NCBI GenBank assembly: GCA_945889235.1
Contig: CAMDBK010000162.1
Location: forward strand, 1 to 7,051
DNA from: Chitinophaga pinensis
GTDB taxonomy: Bacteria > Bacteroidota > Bacteroidia > SXHM01
Direction: 5' to 3'
DNA: 7,051 nt
Under the pieces are notes generated by a model. That model was not told the origin of the DNA. It did not search any database and saw nothing but the letters and a program-made list of their open reading frames with translations. Below, in pieces: positions 4,795 to 7,051 of the stretch; position 1 is the stretch's first letter; each line of letters opens with the position of its first letter. The translations under genes were made by a program, and so were the position numbers.

Positions 4795-6900
4795 TTACGA
4801 AATCCTCGCCCAGTTCTGTTTATTGCGATTTATAAAATTCAAATAGGAAGCAATCACCTGATTTTTTGGCTGTGAAAATTGCGGGTCTTCTACCAGAATT
4901 TTCAGCGCAGCATTTCTGGCTTCTGTTAAAATTGCACCATCGGTTGCAAGATTTGATATTTTGAAATCAGGCAAACCGCTTTGTTGTGTACCTGCCAGAT
5001 CACCGGGACCGCGCAGGCGCAAATCCACATCGGCAATTTCAAAACCATCGTTGGTTTTGCACATGGTTTCTAAGCGCAGCTTTGCATCGGCTGAAAGTTT
5101 GAACGAAGTAACCAGCATACAATAGCTTTGGTCGGCACCGCGGCCCACTCTTCCGCGCAACTGGTGCAACTGCGAAAGACCAAACCGTTCCGCACTTTCA
5201 ATCACCATCACCGAAGCATTGGGAACATTTACGCCAACCTCAATTACCGTTGTAGCCACCAGAATATTAATCCTGTTTTTCAGAAATTGCCCCATCGATA
5301 TATCCTTATCCGCTGACGACATGCGCCCATGAATTACACCCACTTCGTATTGCGGACGCGGAAATGCCCGTACCATACTTTCATAGCCGTCCATTAAATC
5401 TTTGTAATCCATTGTTTCCGATTCCTCAATCAGCGGATACACCACATAAATTTGTCTTCCCAGATTGATTTGTTCTTTCATAAAACCAAAAATCCGCAAC
5501 CGGTTGGAATCAAAAAGATGAATAGTTTTAATCGGTTTGCGACCGGGCGGTAATTCATCAATTACCGAAACATCCAAATCGCCATACAATGTCATTGCCA
5601 ATGTGCGCGGAATGGGTGTAGCCGTCATAATCAGCACGTGTGGTGGATTAGTATTTTTCTTCCAAAGTTTAGCGCGTTGTTCTACCCCAAAACGGTGCTG
5701 CTCATCCACAATCACCATCCCCAGGTTTTTGAACTGCACCTTGGGTTCAATCAAAGCATGAGTTCCCAACAAAATGTGCATCTCGCCCGAAAGCAATTGT
5801 TCATGAATCTTTCTCCGAACTGAAATTTTTGTGGAGCCTGTTAATAAACCCACATTAATATTCATACCTTTTAAAAGAGCCGTAATGCTTTCAAAATGTT
5901 GTGCCGCCAGAATTTCGGTAGGCGCCATCAGGCAAGCCTGAAAACCATTATCCAAAGCCATGAGCATGGTCATCAACGCTACAATGGTTTTTCCGCTACC
6001 GACATCACCTTGCAGCAAACGATTCATGTGTTTTCCCGAACCAACATCTGTGCGTATTTCTTTCAATACTTTTTTCTGTGCATTGGTCAGTTCAAACGGA
6101 AGATTGCTTTTATAAAATGTATTAAAATACTCACCAATACTGCCAAACCTAAAACCGTGAAAAATTTTCTGGTTCACCGATTTTTGCCGCAGTAAAGTAA
6201 GTGAGATGTAAAAAAGCTCATCAAACTTCAACCGCATTTCAGCTTTTTTCAGTAGCTCAGGATTTGTAGGAAGATGAATTTGATAAAAAGCTGTTTCCCG
6301 TGAAATGAATCGTTGATTGCTGATAATATCTGCGGGAAGATTTTCGGGTATTTTTCCTGCACCATTTTGCAAAACAGCCCTCACCAATTTTGAAATTCCG
6401 CGACTGTCTAAACTTCTTGTTTTCAATTTATCACTGCTGTAATACATGGCTTGCAGCGAACTTTGCAGCTTCAGGTTTTCTTCGTTCACTTCATCCACTT
6501 CAGGATGGGCAATGTTAAATTTCCCGTTAAAAACAGTTGGCTTCCCGAAAACCACATATTCGGTTCCTGTCTTAAGCGAGCTTTTGAGCCATTTTATTCC
6601 CTGAAACCAAACCAGTTCAATAATTCCCGAATCATCTTTAAAATTGGCAACCATCCGTTGCGCACGGTTTTTTCCAACCACTTCCATTGAAATAATTCTG
6701 CCTCGCAGTTGCACATAAGGCATATCGGCATCCAACTCATTGGTTTTATGAAACTTGGTGCGGTCAACATAACGGAACGGGAAATAGGAAAGTAAATCAC
6801 CAAAACAGGTAATGTTCAATTCGTTTCGCAGCAGCTTGCCGCGCTCAGGGCCAACGCCTTTCAGGTATTCTATAGGAGTTTCAAGAAAAGTTCCTGTCAT
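4795..6900 (-). CDS. recG: ATP-dependent DNA helicase RecG
   Basis: RecG is a monomeric double-strand DNA translocase that reverses stalled replication forks and processes branched recombination intermediates at the nucleoid. The 701 residues match the family length. The N-terminal wedge/OB region (about 1-150) begins with TPIEYLKGVGPERGKLL and contains FPFRYVDRT. The helicase core follows: LTNAQKKVLKEI (271-282), Walker A GDVGSGKT (298-305, Lys304), APTEILA (326-332), the DEAD-box-type motif DEQHRFG (399-405), MTATPIPRTLA (425-435), TTVIEVGVNVPNAS (550-563) and QLRGRVGRG (580-588). The C-terminal GPGDLAGTQQSGLPDF (631-646) is the RecG translocation-motif region. The protein looks intact. The start is ATG at 6900, which gives the expected RecG N-terminus. 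The 93-base gap to divergent rpsU must hold its promoter, but I see no exact TAnnTTTG box on that strand. Confidence 0.98.
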   Translation of the reverse strand: MTGTFLETPIEYLKGVGPERGKLLRNELNITCFGDLLSYFPFRYVDRTKFHKTNELDADMPYVQLRGRIISMEVVGKNRAQRMVANFKDDSGIIELVWFQGIKWLKSSLKTGTEYVVFGKPTVFNGKFNIAHPEVDEVNEENLKLQSSLQAMYYSSDKLKTRSLDSRGISKLVRAVLQNGAGKIPENLPADIISNQRFISRETAFYQIHLPTNPELLKKAEMRLKFDELFYISLTLLRQKSVNQKIFHGFRFGSIGEYFNTFYKSNLPFELTNAQKKVLKEIRTDVGSGKHMNRLLQGDVGSGKTIVALMTMLMALDNGFQACLMAPTEILAAQHFESITALLKGMNINVGLLTGSTKISVRRKIHEQLLSGEMHILLGTHALIEPKVQFKNLGMVIVDEQHRFGVEQRAKLWKKNTNPPHVLIMTATPIPRTLAMTLYGDLDVSVIDELPPGRKPIKTIHLFDSNRLRIFGFMKEQINLGRQIYVVYPLIEESETMDYKDLMDGYESMVRAFPRPQYEVGVIHGRMSSADKDISMGQFLKNRINILVATTVIEVGVNVPNASVMVIESAERFGLSQLHQLRGRVGRGADQSYCMLVTSFKLSADAKLRLETMCKTNDGFEIADVDLRLRGPGDLAGTQQSGLPDFKISNLATDGAILTEARNAALKILVEDPQFSQPKNQVIASYLNFINRNKQNWARIS

Positions 6901-6934
6901 TTGAAGAAGCGGCTAAATTAATATTGAAACCGAT

Positions 6935-6964
6935 TTTGTGATTAAAAACCTTTTTCTATCTTTG
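6935..6964 (+). promoter_or_regulatory. Bacteroidota-type promoter for rpsU
   Basis: TTTG at 6935-6938 (-33) and TATCTTTG at 6957-6964 (-7, exact TAnnTTTG) are separated by 18 bases, close to the usual spacing for the primary sigma factor of this phylum. The start point would be near 6971, giving a leader of about 23 bases before the rpsU ATG. This is the best promoter in the window and supports the taxonomic call. Confidence 0.75.
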
Positions 6965-6993
6965 CAGCCCGTTTCAAAAAAAAAGATAAAAAC

Positions 6994-7051
6994 ATGCTTG
7001 TAATTCCTATCAAAGAAGGCGAAAACATTGAAAGAGCTCTTAAGAAGTTTA
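6994..7051 (+). CDS. rpsU: Ribosomal protein bS21, N-terminal part (runs off the window)
   Basis: The first 19 codons read MLVIPIKEGENIERALKKF, the characteristic N-terminus of bS21 in Bacteroidota (full protein about 60-65 residues). bS21 is a small basic protein of the 30S platform. In Bacteroidota ribosomes it helps sequester the 3' end of 16S rRNA, which explains why most genes in the phylum lack Shine-Dalgarno sites. The region before the ATG at 6994 is A-rich (a run of nine A, then GATAAAAAC) with no Shine-Dalgarno-like AGGAGG. The gene is divergent from recG and has a clear promoter at 6935-6964. The start choice is firm because the N-terminus matches the family. Confidence 0.93.
   Translation, partial: MLVIPIKEGENIERALKKF

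Noticed and set aside
6594..6803. Minus-strand 69-codon frame that could suggest a frameshift in recG
   Set aside because: The recG frame is continuous from 6900 to 4795 with all motifs in order, so this is an alternative-frame shadow.
1..7051. tRNA or rRNA genes, CRISPR arrays, insertion sequences, prophage or defence genes
   Set aside because: I saw no cloverleaf, no regularly spaced direct repeats, and no transposase, integrase or nuclease frame; all long frames are accounted for by the six genes listed.

Overview
The window looks like a chromosomal segment from a member of the Bacteroidota; I cannot place it more finely than phylum. The evidence is: an isoleucyl-tRNA synthetase of the type whose HIGH motif reads HHMM; Bacteroidota-style promoter boxes (TAnnTTTG) with no Shine-Dalgarno sequences; a lipoprotein with a CKKDD surface-export signal; small outer-membrane beta-barrel genes; and several short palindromic intergenic repeats of kinds common in this phylum.

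Layout. Five genes in a row lie on the minus strand, so they read from right to left: recG (6900-4795), a surface lipoprotein lipase (4750-3428), two outer-membrane barrel proteins (3311-2694 and 2624-2004), and the 5' part of ileS (1883 to the left edge, C-terminal part missing). At the right edge, divergent from recG, the first 19 codons of rpsU (ribosomal protein bS21) start at 6994 behind a clear Bacteroidota promoter. Gaps between genes are short (44 to 120 bases). No stretch over 300 bases lacks a gene, and I see no tRNA, rRNA, CRISPR array, transposase or phage gene.

How it works together. recG, ileS and rpsU are housekeeping genes for fork repair and translation. Between them sits a small envelope cluster: one lipase probably displayed on the cell surface and two barrel proteins of unknown role. 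A strong intrinsic terminator at 1979-1939 probably ends the envelope transcript, and ileS then has its own candidate promoter at 1920-1913. The lipase gene also has a candidate promoter, placed in a perfect 19-base palindrome.

Nothing here resembles a defence system, mobile island or new enzymatic pathway. The points most worth a second look are: a 33-base perfect palindrome carried in frame inside ileS; an AT-rich stretch over the ileS editing domain; an outer-membrane protein gene whose full signal peptide lies upstream of its first ATG with no ordinary start codon; and a compact inverted-repeat cluster in that gene's leader that could fold as a three-way junction.
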